The translations under genes and the position numbers were made by a program. Below are positions 1 to 7,647 of a stretch of DNA of 64,000 nucleotides, in pieces. Under the pieces are notes generated by a model, which was not told the DNA's origin, searched no databases, and worked only from the letters and a program-made list of their open reading frames with translations. How positions within the stretch are numbered: position 1 is the first letter of the stretch; every line of letters begins with the position of its first letter. The DNA lies in the NCBI RefSeq assembly GCF_039544305.1, contig NZ_BAABLK010000023.1, positions 1 through 64,000 on the forward strand, given 5' to 3'. Source of the stretch: Paeniglutamicibacter antarcticus_C (GTDB lineage Bacteria > Actinomycetota > Actinomycetes > Actinomycetales > Micrococcaceae).

Positions 1-56
1 AGTAGCCGCATGATGACACGATGATCCGTCATCGTTTCTCCTCGAAGGGTCAAAGC

Positions 57-75
57 GCAACACCGGGTGTGTTGC
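57..75. repeat. short perfect inverted repeat
   Basis: Arms GCAACAC (57-63) and GTGTTGC (69-75) pair perfectly around a 5-nt loop. It lies upstream of the insertion sequence with no gene visible to its left in this window. It could be an operator or the tail of a terminator for a gene outside the window. No T-run follows on either strand. Confidence 0.4.
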
Positions 76-133
76 AGCTCAGACCAGAGAATCACGTCCA
101 GGGTGCCGGTTCCCTGTTCGTGGCGATACAGTT

Positions 134-147
134 CCACTTACGTGGAC
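134..147. repeat. left target-site duplication of the IS481-type element
   Basis: The 14-mer CCACTTACGTGGAC abuts the left IS end (TGT at 148). The identical 14-mer abuts the right IS end at 1828-1841. A duplication of this size is within the range known for IS481-family elements. The intact pair indicates simple transposition without later rearrangement. Confidence 0.8.
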
Positions 148-162
148 TGTCCTGTCTCAGCG

Positions 163-198
163 CATCGTGGACACACGATCTTATGACATCGTGGACAC
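163..198 (+). repeat. left-end transposase-binding repeats, 24-bp period
   Basis: CATCGTGGACAC occurs at 163-174 and again, identically, at 187-198, exactly 24 bp apart. The same motif in opposite orientation appears at the right end. The spacing suggests a multi-site transposase assembly rather than a single terminal inverted repeat. Confidence 0.7.
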
Positions 199-253
199 CA
201 TGTCTCAATACACCGTAGACAGTTCTTGCAGGTTCCTCTGGCAGTTTCAAGGC

Positions 254-1696
254 ATGAACAACCCACTGCCACCGCGCATACGCGCCATGATCATCAACTA
301 CGACCCCACCCAGCCCGACGCCCTGACGATCAGCGAATTCTGCAAAACCCAGAAGATCTCCCGCAGCATTTTCTATCGGATCCGCTCCCGGGCCTCCACC
401 GAGTCCGCATCAGCCCTCCACCCGCGTTCCAGGGCACCTCACCACCCTGCACGGCGCTACGGGCCCGAGGTCATCAACGAGCTGGTCCGCATCCGCAAAC
501 AGCTCAAGAAAGATGGGTGGGACTACGGACCGAAAACGATCCACCACGAAGCGACCATCCAAGATGGTTTCCCCGGCGGACAGGCCCCCTCGATTGCCAC
601 GATTGCCCGGCTGCTCGCAGGTGTGGGCCATGTTGACCGGAACCCGCGCAAGCGACCGAAATCCTCGTATCTGCCCTTTGCCCGGTCCACGGCCATGGCC
701 TTGTGGCAGCTGGACGCCTTCGAATATCGCACGGGCGACAGGAAGGTGGGCACCGTCTACCAGCTGATCGACGATGCGACACGTTACGACGTCGGGTCAT
801 GGGCGTACCGGCAGCACGAGAACAGCCATGACGCCCACGACCTGCTCGCCCGGGCCATCAAGTCCCATGGGGCACCTCAGGAGCTGCTCAGTGACAATTC
901 AAAGGCATTCAACCAACTGCGCAGCGGCACGATCGGTGCGGTGGAGATCTTCCTTGCCTCCAAGGGGACCATGCCGATCAGCGGCCTTCCGGGCCGGCCC
1001 ACGACCCAGGGCAAGAACGAACGCTCACATCAAACCCTGCGGCGCTTCCTGGACGCCAACAAGCCGAAGGACCTTGCCGACCTGCACAGGCTCATCACGC
1101 GCTATCGCGAGCATTACAACCGGCGCAGGCCGCACCAGTCGCTGAATCAGTCCACACCCGAAATCGCCTGGCAGACCCTGGAGCACACCCCGGCGAGCGA
1201 GCCGTTGCACTTGTCGGTGCTCGAAGCCAAGGCCGCAGAGTATCTGAGCAAGCGCAGGCTCAAGCAGGTCGCCCTCGGCACGGCGAGCGTTGCGGTCTCC
1301 AAGTCTGGCGAGATCATCGATGCCGGGTTGTTCCCGGAACCCGCCACGGGCCTGGCAGCGAATCAGGTCCTGATTGAGATCGTGAAAGACCAGCGCAAGG
1401 TCTTCTACCAGGGCCAGCAGATTTCCGTCCCCTCGACTTTGGCGGGTCGTCGGTATTGCCGCACCGTCACCGATGAGGAATTTCTGGTGTCGGATCCCGA
1501 TACCGGCGAAGTGGTCATGTCCTTCCCGTTGCCGATGATGGCCATGCACAAGAACGGCAAGTTCATCGCCTCTTACTCGATCCGGGGAATCCAGATCATG
1601 AATGCGACGGTGCACTGGGAACGCAAGGCCGAGAAATACCGGTCAGAATACGCGCTTCGGGAAGCGCAAATGCCCGAAATCTTCACTCGAGATTGA
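254..1696 (+). CDS. IS481-family transposase (DDE integrase core)
   Basis: The enzyme cuts and joins the ends of its own element. An N-terminal helix-turn-helix (about residues 22-45, TISEFCKTQKISRSIFYRI) is followed by a second DNA-binding region and an rve integrase core. The likely catalytic acidic residues are D154 (WQLDAFEY), D214 (LSDNSKAF) and E256 (GKNERSHQ), numbered from the start at 254. The stretch YNRRRPHQSL is typical of IS3/IS481-type cores. About 170 C-terminal residues extend past the core. The frame is open upstream to 167, but that reads through the end repeats, so the ATG at 254 is preferred; an ATG at 287 is also possible. Confidence 0.9.
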   Translation: MNNPLPPRIRAMIINYDPTQPDALTISEFCKTQKISRSIFYRIRSRASTESASALHPRSRAPHHPARRYGPEVINELVRIRKQLKKDGWDYGPKTIHHEATIQDGFPGGQAPSIATIARLLAGVGHVDRNPRKRPKSSYLPFARSTAMALWQLDAFEYRTGDRKVGTVYQLIDDATRYDVGSWAYRQHENSHDAHDLLARAIKSHGAPQELLSDNSKAFNQLRSGTIGAVEIFLASKGTMPISGLPGRPTTQGKNERSHQTLRRFLDANKPKDLADLHRLITRYREHYNRRRPHQSLNQSTPEIAWQTLEHTPASEPLHLSVLEAKAAEYLSKRRLKQVALGTASVAVSKSGEIIDAGLFPEPATGLAANQVLIEIVKDQRKVFYQGQQISVPSTLAGRRYCRTVTDEEFLVSDPDTGEVVMSFPLPMMAMHKNGKFIASYSIRGIQIMNATVHWERKAEKYRSEYALREAQMPEIFTRD

Positions 1697-1752
1697 ACCT
1701 GGGCGTGGGGAACCCACGAACCATCGGGCCGGTGTTGGATGGCTTGTGGTAT

Positions 1753-1827
1753 TTGTGCACAAAGTCATGAGATCGGTTGTCAACGAAGTGATGAGTTTCA
1801 GTGTCCACGATGTTGCGAGATTACACA
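1753..1827 (-). repeat. right-end transposase-binding repeats, 24-bp period
   Basis: Three related 12-mers start at 1753 (TTGTGCACAAAG), 1777 (TTGTCAACGAAG) and 1801 (GTGTCCACGATG), each exactly 24 bp apart. The outermost is the exact complement of the left-end repeat; the inner two are degenerate. This gives three sites on the right and two on the left of the element. Confidence 0.7.
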
Positions 1828-1841
1828 CCACTTACGTGGAC
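1828..1841. repeat. right target-site duplication of the IS481-type element
   Basis: CCACTTACGTGGAC is identical to 134-147 and directly follows the terminal ACA of the element. Removing the element and one copy restores an uninterrupted sequence running from 133 into the TGGCAGTTTC at 1842. Confidence 0.8.
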
Positions 1842-2347
1842 TGGCAGTTTCAAATACCGCTATTTAACAAGTGCCGCAGATTTGGGTTGAAGCCGGTTCA
1901 GGACGCAGGAACGATAGATCCTCGCCAGCATTGGCCCCTCGAGCACCGACCCCAAAAGTGGATTCGCCTTGGAAAGCCGTCGACGCGCCCGGGGCACCTA
2001 GGCTGCCGTTGACAGCTGATCCCCACGAGCAGTGGGATGGCTATCACCCCCACGATTCACCACACGGAAGGGCCGCGCCATGGGACCGTCAGTCGTATCC
2101 TTCCGCAATCTGGGTGAACAGGAACGCTGCGGTGGAGGGTCCGGATACGTGCCTTGATGGGATGATGCCCGCTATTGCCTCGATTGAATATTTGACTGTT
2201 TGGGGGCCAGCAATATTGCGAGTGGGGACCACCGTGGGAAAACGCGGATATTCTCCGTGAGAGCCACCAGTGGCATTGTTGGGAGCCACTTTGCCGGAGC
2301 TGTGCTGGGTGCCACGACGTGACCAAGGCCGGTCCGGACCGGTCACC

Positions 2348-2389
2348 TCTGCATGGACGCAGAAGGGTCGGCTCCTGTGTCCATGCAGA
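2348..2389. repeat. 11-bp perfect inverted repeat
   Basis: TCTGCATGGAC (2348-2358) and GTCCATGCAGA (2379-2389) are exact complements around 20 nt. Just upstream the palindrome CCGGTCCGGACCGG (2329-2342) lies inside a further GTGACC/GGTCAC pair. No adjacent gene explains them; they may be the ends of a small or decayed mobile element. Confidence 0.4.
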
Positions 2390-2520
2390 TGATGGTCATG
2401 GACCTTGACATCCACCACACCATCGGACCCTGAGCGGGAAAGCACACGTGAAGCAAGAGGATCAACTCCCACCCAAATCAAGTTGAACCCGCTCAAGGCC
2501 TGTGGCTCCCACGCAGGGAG

Positions 2521-2588
2521 GTGCCGGTCCCCAACGGCAATATCAGTGGCCCCGAACGGCAATAACAGGTGGTCCCCAAAGCATCGAA
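2521..2588. repeat. three-fold direct repeat, candidate decayed IS21-type end
   Basis: Three imperfect copies with about 23-bp period start near 2521, 2547 and 2570. They share a G-rich GGTCCCC core; the first two also share AACGGCAATA. Iterated GTGGTCCC-containing repeats are typical of IS21-family ends. No istA or istB frame is visible nearby, so this would be a solo remnant. The family assignment is inference. Confidence 0.35.
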
Positions 2589-3012
2589 TACTCACGATCG
2601 AAGGCTGGACCAGTAGTTCACTGATTCCGCTGGGCGAAAGCCACCATGGGCTCCTCTCCACGAAGACCCCCAAATGGTCCAGCACGAACGGAGCGGCCAC
2701 CGGCCTGGGCCGAATCAAGCAAGTCGCTTTTGCCCTTCGTCCTCGCCAAGTGTCAACGAAGAAAGGAGCGATCGGGATTTCCTGGATCCGTGTCCGCACA
2801 GCACGAAGAATGCTATCTGGGTGGATACCCCGCTCCGAGAGTCGGATCTGAAACGTGGCTCAAGGCCCCGTTCGGCTGCAGATCAACATGCCCTTCGGTC
2901 CAGAACGATGTTGGCCGTGTTGGGATCTCGCGCGAAATTCGCGCCATGCAGGCACGGAGGATCCGCCCGATGCCGCGGAACCGGCCGCGGCAGGCCCCTG
3001 GGTGCCCGAGGA

Positions 3013-3798
3013 CTACCGCATGGTGGTGTAGCGCGGACTGCGGCTTCCCTGGCGCTCCAGGGGCACAAAAAGCTTGTAACGGTCCGAACGGTAGAGCGAA
3101 ACCGAATAGTCGACCAAGCCCTCGCCGACGAACGCGTACCGCGTAATGCGCAGCAGCGGGTAGCCCACATCGACGTGGAGCAGCCTGGCGTGCTCGCTGG
3201 TTGCCGCGGCGCTCTCGATCTGGTCCTCCCCCCACTCAAGGATCAGGTTGTAGCGCTCGTGGAGCGATTGGTAGAGGGAGGTCGGTGGCGGATCGTTGAG
3301 GAACCCCGGGACCAGCTCGCTGGGCAGGAAGTTCTCGTCCAGGCTCATGGGCTTTCCGTCGGCAAGCAGAAGACGGCTGAACCGGATCACCGGGGCCCCT
3401 TCGTCGATCTCCATGTGCCGCGAAAGGGAACCGGATGCCGGGACTTCCTCGAAGCGCAGCACGTGGGCGTCGGGAACCATACCGCGCCTGACCATTTCCT
3501 CGCTGTAGGAGTTCAACCGGACCTGCAGATCGACCTTGGGGTGGGCCACGAAGGTACCGACGCCAACGACGCGCTTGAGGACTTGGTCCTCGACCAGCGA
3601 ATCAATCGCCTGGCGCAAGGTCTTGCGGGCTACGTTGAACCCCTCGGCCAGTTCGCGTTCAGGCGGCAGTCGGTATCCGGGCTGGCAGATGTTCCGAGCG
3701 TGGTTACGGAGGATCTCGCGTATCTGTCGATACTTGCTGACCTTGGACGTCGGATCGATCGTTCCCATGACAACCGGTTGGGGCGCATAGGGTTTCAT
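3013..3798 (-). CDS. GntR-family regulator with UTRA domain (HutC/DasR type)
   Basis: This is a cytoplasmic transcription factor of 261 residues. A winged helix-turn-helix occupies about residues 20-85 (GYRLPPERELAEGFNVARKT is the recognition region). A UTRA ligand-binding domain follows from about 105 to 250. UTRA regulators typically bind small sugars, amino-sugar phosphates or histidine-pathway compounds, but no target gene adjoins it: the IS debris lies downstream and the oxidase operon is separated by a terminator. The ATG at 3798 has GGAG about 7 nt upstream; an internal ATG at 3768 is an alternative. Confidence 0.85.
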   Translation of the reverse strand: MKPYAPQPVVMGTIDPTSKVSKYRQIREILRNHARNICQPGYRLPPERELAEGFNVARKTLRQAIDSLVEDQVLKRVVGVGTFVAHPKVDLQVRLNSYSEEMVRRGMVPDAHVLRFEEVPASGSLSRHMEIDEGAPVIRFSRLLLADGKPMSLDENFLPSELVPGFLNDPPPTSLYQSLHERYNLILEWGEDQIESAAATSEHARLLHVDVGYPLLRITRYAFVGEGLVDYSVSLYRSDRYKLFVPLERQGSRSPRYTTMR

Positions 3799-3879
3799 CT
3801 CGTGCTCCGTAGTCGTTGGGGCCGCCTCATGCAGACCGGTGCTTTCATTCTCACGTATTCGGCAGTTGCCGCAACGCAG

Positions 3880-3923
3880 AAAGCGGCGTCTTGATCCCCG
3901 CGAGGGGAAAAAGACACCGCTTT
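3880..3923 (-). terminator. terminator of the cytochrome oxidase operon
   Basis: Arms 3880-3892 and 3911-3923 pair over 13 bp with one non-Watson-Crick position. It begins about 30 nt past the ctaF stop on the minus strand. It also lies upstream of the GntR gene and insulates it from the operon. Confidence 0.6.
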
Positions 3924-3953
3924 CGATGCTTCACCTACTGGTGTGCGCCCGGA

Positions 3954-4355
3954 TCAGTGGGCGTGGTTGCCGCGGCTGAACTCGTAAACCCAGCCAACCA
4001 GGCCGATGATCGCGAATCCGGTACCGATGTACAGGACCCAGAACCCGATTGCCAAACCGGCAAAGCCGATCGCCGCACCAGATCCCAAGATGAGCGGCCA
4101 CCAACTCCACGGTGCGAACATGCCGATGGCGCCCGCATTTTCGTGGATGTCGCCGTCAACGCGATCCTCGGGCCGTAGCCCGACGCGCTTGGAGGTATGC
4201 AGCAGGTACCAGCCGACCATGAACGACATGCCTGCAAGCAAGAACATCGCCAGGAAGCCAACCGGCTCCTGCCACTCGACCATGAAACCGTAAACGATTC
4301 CCACCGGCGTGAAGAAGAACACTCCGCCGAGAAAGAGCCAGGATTCTACTTTCAT
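3954..4355 (-). CDS. ctaF: cytochrome c oxidase subunit IV, actinobacterial type
   Basis: This is a small integral-membrane subunit of the aa3-type cytochrome c oxidase, 133 residues, close to the usual actinobacterial length. Four hydrophobic segments are visible: about 4-24, 31-51 and two between 84 and 127. A polar loop between the second and third pairs contains the typical GLRPEDR stretch. The family has no known catalytic residues and is thought to stabilise subunits I and III. Its ATG starts 2 nt after the ctaD stop, so it is the last gene of the ctaC-ctaD-ctaF operon, with AGAAGGA of the ctaD end serving as ribosome-binding site. Confidence 0.9.
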   Translation of the reverse strand: MKVESWLFLGGVFFFTPVGIVYGFMVEWQEPVGFLAMFLLAGMSFMVGWYLLHTSKRVGLRPEDRVDGDIHENAGAIGMFAPWSWWPLILGSGAAIGFAGLAIGFWVLYIGTGFAIIGLVGWVYEFSRGNHAH

Positions 4356-4357
4356 CT

Positions 4358-6076
4358 CTACATATCCTTCTGGTCTGCCGGGCCGAAGATCTTGGCCACA
4401 GCGGTATCCGGGGTCGAGCGTGAGCTCAGTTCCGGGTGGTGAAGGTCAAGAGCCGGGCGTTCGGAGCGAATGCGCGGGATGGAATGGAAGTTGTGGCGTG
4501 GTGGTGGGCAAGAGGTTGCCCACTCCAGTGATGCGCCGAAGCCCCACGGGTCATCCACGGTGACCTTCTTGCCATGACGGTGCGTAATCCAGACGTTCCA
4601 GAAGAACGGGATCATCGAAACACCAAGGATGAAGGCGAAAACGGTGGAGAACTGGTTCATGGTGGTGAACCCGTCTTCAGGCAGGTAGTCCGCGTAACGA
4701 CGCGGCATGCCGATGACGCCCAACCAGTGCTGGATCAGGAACGTGCCGTGGAAGCCCACGAACAACAACCAGAAGTGGATCTTGCCAAGGCGCTCGTTGA
4801 GCATCTTGCCCGTCCACTTGGGCCACCAGAAGTAGAAGCCGGCGAACATCGCGAAGACGACGGTTCCGAAGACCACGTAGTGGAAGTGTGCGACCACGAA
4901 ATAGGTGTCGGTCACGTGGAAGTCCAATGGCGGTGCTGCCAGGATGATTCCGGTCAGGCCACCGAAAAGGAAGGTGACCATGAAGCCGATGCTCCACATC
5001 ATCGGTGTCTCAAACGTGATCGAACCTCGCCAGAGCGTTCCGATCCAGTTGAAGAACTTCACGCCCGTCGGCACGGCGATCAACATCGTCATGAAGCCGA
5101 AGAACGGAAGCATGACCGTACCGGTAGCGTACATGTGGTGGGCCCACACCGATACTGACAACGCCGCAATCGAGATGGTCGCAAAGATCAGGCCCTTGTA
5201 GCCGAAGATCGGCTTGCGGGAGAAGACCGGGAAGATCTCGGAGACGATGCCGAAGAACGGCAGCGCAATGATATAGACCTCCGGGTGGCCGAAGAACCAG
5301 AACAGGTGCTGCCACAGGACCGGGCCACCTGCCTCGGGGTCAAACACATGAGCACCGAATCTTCGGTCTGCACCGAGTGCGAACAGTGCAGCAGCCAGCG
5401 GCGGGAACGCCATCAGGATGAGAATACCGGTGATCAGCGTGTTCCAGGTGAAGATCGACATGCGCCACATCGTCATGCCCGGTGCACGCAGACAGATGAT
5501 GGTGGTGATGAAGTTGACGGCGCCCAGGATGGTGCCGAAGCCCGAAAGCGCCAAGCCGAAGACCCACAGGTCTCCACCCACGCCGGGGCTGAAGGTGGTG
5601 TTGGACAACGGTGCGTAGGCGAACCAGCCGAAAGAGGCTGCACCCTGCGGTGTCAGGTAGCCGGCCAGCGCGATGGTCGAACCGAAGGAGAAGAACCAGA
5701 ATGCCAGTGCATTCAAACGCGGGAAGGCCACATCCGGTGCACCGATCTGCAACGGCATCATGACGTTGGCGAATCCGGCAAAAAGCGGGGTTGCGAACAT
5801 CAACAGCATGATGGTGCCGTGCATGGTGAACAGCTGGTTGTACTGCTCCTTGGTCTGCAGGATCTGCATACCCGGTTCGAACAGCTCGGCGCGGATGACC
5901 AAGGCCATCACACCGCCGATGCAGAAGAACACGAAGGAGGAGATCAGGTACATGTACCCGATCGTCTTGTGGTCAGTTGAAGTGATCCAGTTGACGAACA
6001 TCCGTCCCTTGGAGATCGGGACCACGCGCGGCGCGAGGGTTATTGCCTCGTCTGTGGCGTATTCATAGGTAGTCAC
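4358..6076 (-). CDS. ctaD: cytochrome c oxidase subunit I
   Basis: This is the catalytic core of the aa3 oxidase: it reduces O2 to water and pumps protons across the cytoplasmic membrane. At 572 residues it is full length with about 12 membrane segments. The ligands are in place: H86 and H399 for low-spin heme a, H397 for heme a3, and H264, H313 and H314 for CuB. Y268 in HPEVY is the residue cross-linked to a CuB histidine. The start is a GTG at 6076, 6 nt after the ctaC stop; an A/G-rich GGAAA precedes it. Subunit III and the bc1 genes are not in the window. Confidence 0.97.
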   Translation of the reverse strand: MTTYEYATDEAITLAPRVVPISKGRMFVNWITSTDHKTIGYMYLISSFVFFCIGGVMALVIRAELFEPGMQILQTKEQYNQLFTMHGTIMLLMFATPLFAGFANVMMPLQIGAPDVAFPRLNALAFWFFSFGSTIALAGYLTPQGAASFGWFAYAPLSNTTFSPGVGGDLWVFGLALSGFGTILGAVNFITTIICLRAPGMTMWRMSIFTWNTLITGILILMAFPPLAAALFALGADRRFGAHVFDPEAGGPVLWQHLFWFFGHPEVYIIALPFFGIVSEIFPVFSRKPIFGYKGLIFATISIAALSVSVWAHHMYATGTVMLPFFGFMTMLIAVPTGVKFFNWIGTLWRGSITFETPMMWSIGFMVTFLFGGLTGIILAAPPLDFHVTDTYFVVAHFHYVVFGTVVFAMFAGFYFWWPKWTGKMLNERLGKIHFWLLFVGFHGTFLIQHWLGVIGMPRRYADYLPEDGFTTMNQFSTVFAFILGVSMIPFFWNVWITHRHGKKVTVDDPWGFGASLEWATSCPPPRHNFHSIPRIRSERPALDLHHPELSSRSTPDTAVAKIFGPADQKDM

Positions 6077-6082
6077 GACGGA

Positions 6083-6958
6083 TTAATTTCCTTCCGAGGT
6101 GTTGGCTGAAACCGAATTGACTTCGCCCGGCTTGCGGTCCTGGTCTTCACCGATCTGGCCGTCCTCAAGGGTGGTCAGGTGATTCAGGAATTCGCCTTCA
6201 GGAACTACCTTCACGTTGAAGAGCATTTCCGAGTGGTATTCGCCGCAAAGCTCTGCGCATTTACCGTCGAATTCACCTTCAACCTGTGGCGTCAGGTAGA
6301 TGTAGTTGGTCTTGCCGGGGATCATGTCCAGCTTCTGCAAGAATGCAGGAACCCAGAAAGAGTGGATGACGTCGCGGCTGTTCAGCTCGAGCGTGACAGT
6401 CTTTCCAACCGGCAGGTACAGGGTCGGCAGGCCTTCTTCGAGGCCCTCCTCGCCGGTCAGGTGCGCCTGAACGGTGGCGTCGTACTTCTCCTGGCCCTTG
6501 TAGCTGTAGTTGTAGTCCCAGGCCCACTGCTTGGCGCGGATGTCAACGACAAGTTCGGAATCCACTGGCGTATTGATAGCCTTTTCGGTGCTGTCCGAGA
6601 ACGTAAAGAACGTCAAGATCATGACCAAAGGCACTGCCGTGTAGAAAATCTCGATTGGCAAGTTGTAGCTGAGCTGGCGCGGGTAGCCAGTGTCGGTCTT
6701 GCGACGCCGGTAGGCAATGATGCACCAGAGCATCAGGCCCCACGTCAAGATACCGACGATAAGTACGGTGATCCATGTGTTGACCCAGAGATCCTGGATC
6801 ATACCGGTGTGATTGGTGGTGTCACGAGCGACGTTAGGAAGCCAACCTCGCTGGACTTCCGCTGTACAACCCGTCAACAACAATGCACCGGAACCAGCAA
6901 TAGCCACTACTTTGGCTACGCCTTTCCGGCGGCTGCTGGTTCGGTCTTGCGAACTCAC
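6083..6958 (-). CDS. ctaC: cytochrome c oxidase subunit II (CuA lipoprotein)
   Basis: This subunit accepts electrons from cytochrome c through its binuclear CuA centre. The start is placed at the GTG at 6958, which has GAGGAAGG about 7 nt upstream; the frame is open to 7006. A lipoprotein signal ends in LLLTGC (C31), followed by two membrane helices (about 60-85 and 105-125) and a periplasm-facing cupredoxin domain. CuA ligands H199, C234, C238, H242 and M245 are present, numbered from the GTG. It is the first gene of the ctaC-ctaD-ctaF operon. Confidence 0.95.
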   Translation of the reverse strand: MSSQDRTSSRRKGVAKVVAIAGSGALLLTGCTAEVQRGWLPNVARDTTNHTGMIQDLWVNTWITVLIVGILTWGLMLWCIIAYRRRKTDTGYPRQLSYNLPIEIFYTAVPLVMILTFFTFSDSTEKAINTPVDSELVVDIRAKQWAWDYNYSYKGQEKYDATVQAHLTGEEGLEEGLPTLYLPVGKTVTLELNSRDVIHSFWVPAFLQKLDMIPGKTNYIYLTPQVEGEFDGKCAELCGEYHSEMLFNVKVVPEGEFLNHLTTLEDGQIGEDQDRKPGEVNSVSANTSEGN

Positions 6959-7108
6959 AGACGGCCCTTCCTCTTTGTTGGTGCTGAATGAATCTTCGAC
7001 GCCCAACGCCCGGACTCAAGTGAATCAACGGTGATGAGGTCGAAGAAAACCATAGTTTTACTACTTATCGTAGAGCTTACCCTCTTGGGTGCTCCAATCC
7101 CGACCAAA

Positions 7109-7150
7109 ACACCGCCCAGGCACGAAGATGTGTCAACGTCTGGGCGGTGT
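7109..7150 (-). terminator. intrinsic terminator after the ErpA-type gene
   Basis: ACACCGCCCAG (7109-7119) and CTGGGCGGTGT (7140-7150) are exact 11-bp complements around 20 nt. Read on the minus strand the stem is followed by TTTTGG. It lies 14 nt past the stop of the upstream gene and separates it from the oxidase operon. Confidence 0.85.
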
Positions 7151-7163
7151 ATTTAGTTCCGGT

Positions 7164-7538
7164 TTAGTGGAAGGAATCTCCGCAGGCGCAAGAGCCGCCG
7201 GCTGCGGGATTGTCGATGGTGAAGCCCTGCTTGGAAATGGTGTCCTCGAAGTCGATCGAAGCACCGTCTAGGTAGGGGACACTCATCTTGTCCACAACGA
7301 CCTCAACGCCGTCGTAGTCCTTCACTGCGTCGCCTTCCAGCAACCGCTCGTCGAAGTAAAGCTGGTAAATCAAGCCCGAGCATCCCCCTGGCTGAACAGC
7401 GACGCGCAACCGGAGATCGGTGCGTCCTTCCTGCTCAAGCAGTGAACGGACCTTCTCCGCGGCGACATCCGACAGGGCTACCTCATGGCTCGAAAGCTCT
7501 GGTGTATCTGCGACGGCCTCATTGGCTGCAGTTGTCAT
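7164..7538 (-). CDS. erpA: iron-sulfur cluster insertion protein, ErpA/HesB family
   Basis: This A-type carrier delivers Fe-S clusters to apo-proteins. The 124-residue protein has the three conserved cysteines C53 (GGCSGLIY), C117 and C119 (SCACGDSF near the C terminus). An N-terminal extension of about 16 residues precedes the HesB fold. The ATG at 7538 has GGAGG about 8 nt upstream. It is a single-gene unit ending in a clear terminator, next to the heme-copper oxidase operon, a common actinobacterial arrangement. Confidence 0.9.
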   Translation of the reverse strand: MTTAANEAVADTPELSSHEVALSDVAAEKVRSLLEQEGRTDLRLRVAVQPGGCSGLIYQLYFDERLLEGDAVKDYDGVEVVVDKMSVPYLDGASIDFEDTISKQGFTIDNPAAGGSCACGDSFH

Positions 7539-7647
7539 CTCTGATCCTCCATATGCTGCTCACTTGGGCTACGCCTCAAGCGTCGCCCCTCATTTGTCAA
7601 TACTACGGCGTTTGCGCGAATACTGCCCAGCCGCCCTCCGGTGGACT

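Larger units (their letters stand above)
148..1827 (+). mobile_element. IS481-family insertion sequence, intact
   Basis: The element is about 1.68 kb with one transposase gene. The outermost 27 bp of each end (148-174 and the complement of 1801-1827) match at 19 positions, including a 12-bp core CATCGTGGACAC. Both ends begin TGT, as expected for this family. A 14-bp direct repeat flanks it exactly, at 134-147 and 1828-1841. The transposase frame is open from start to stop, so the element looks recent and potentially active. Boundaries are inferred from the repeats; ISfinder comparison would fix name and ends. Confidence 0.85.
1842..3012. other. gene-poor, probably degenerate region
   Basis: No open frame here resembles a protein I recognise. 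The longest frames (2089-2799 on the minus strand, 2405-2851 on the plus strand) have irregular composition, no clear ribosome-binding site and mutually overlap. The region contains several inverted repeats and a three-fold direct repeat at 2521-2588 that resembles a transposon end. It is best read as remnants of older mobile DNA between the IS and the GntR gene. Confidence 0.5.

Noticed and set aside
2089..2799. A 236-codon minus-strand frame in the gene-poor region
   Set aside because: No recognisable domain or ribosome-binding site, and it overlaps another frame on the opposite strand. Listed only as part of the degenerate region.
2674..3894. A 406-codon plus-strand open frame
   Set aside because: It lies antisense to the GntR gene, has no family resemblance and shows the Arg/Gly/Val-rich composition of a shadow frame in high-GC DNA.
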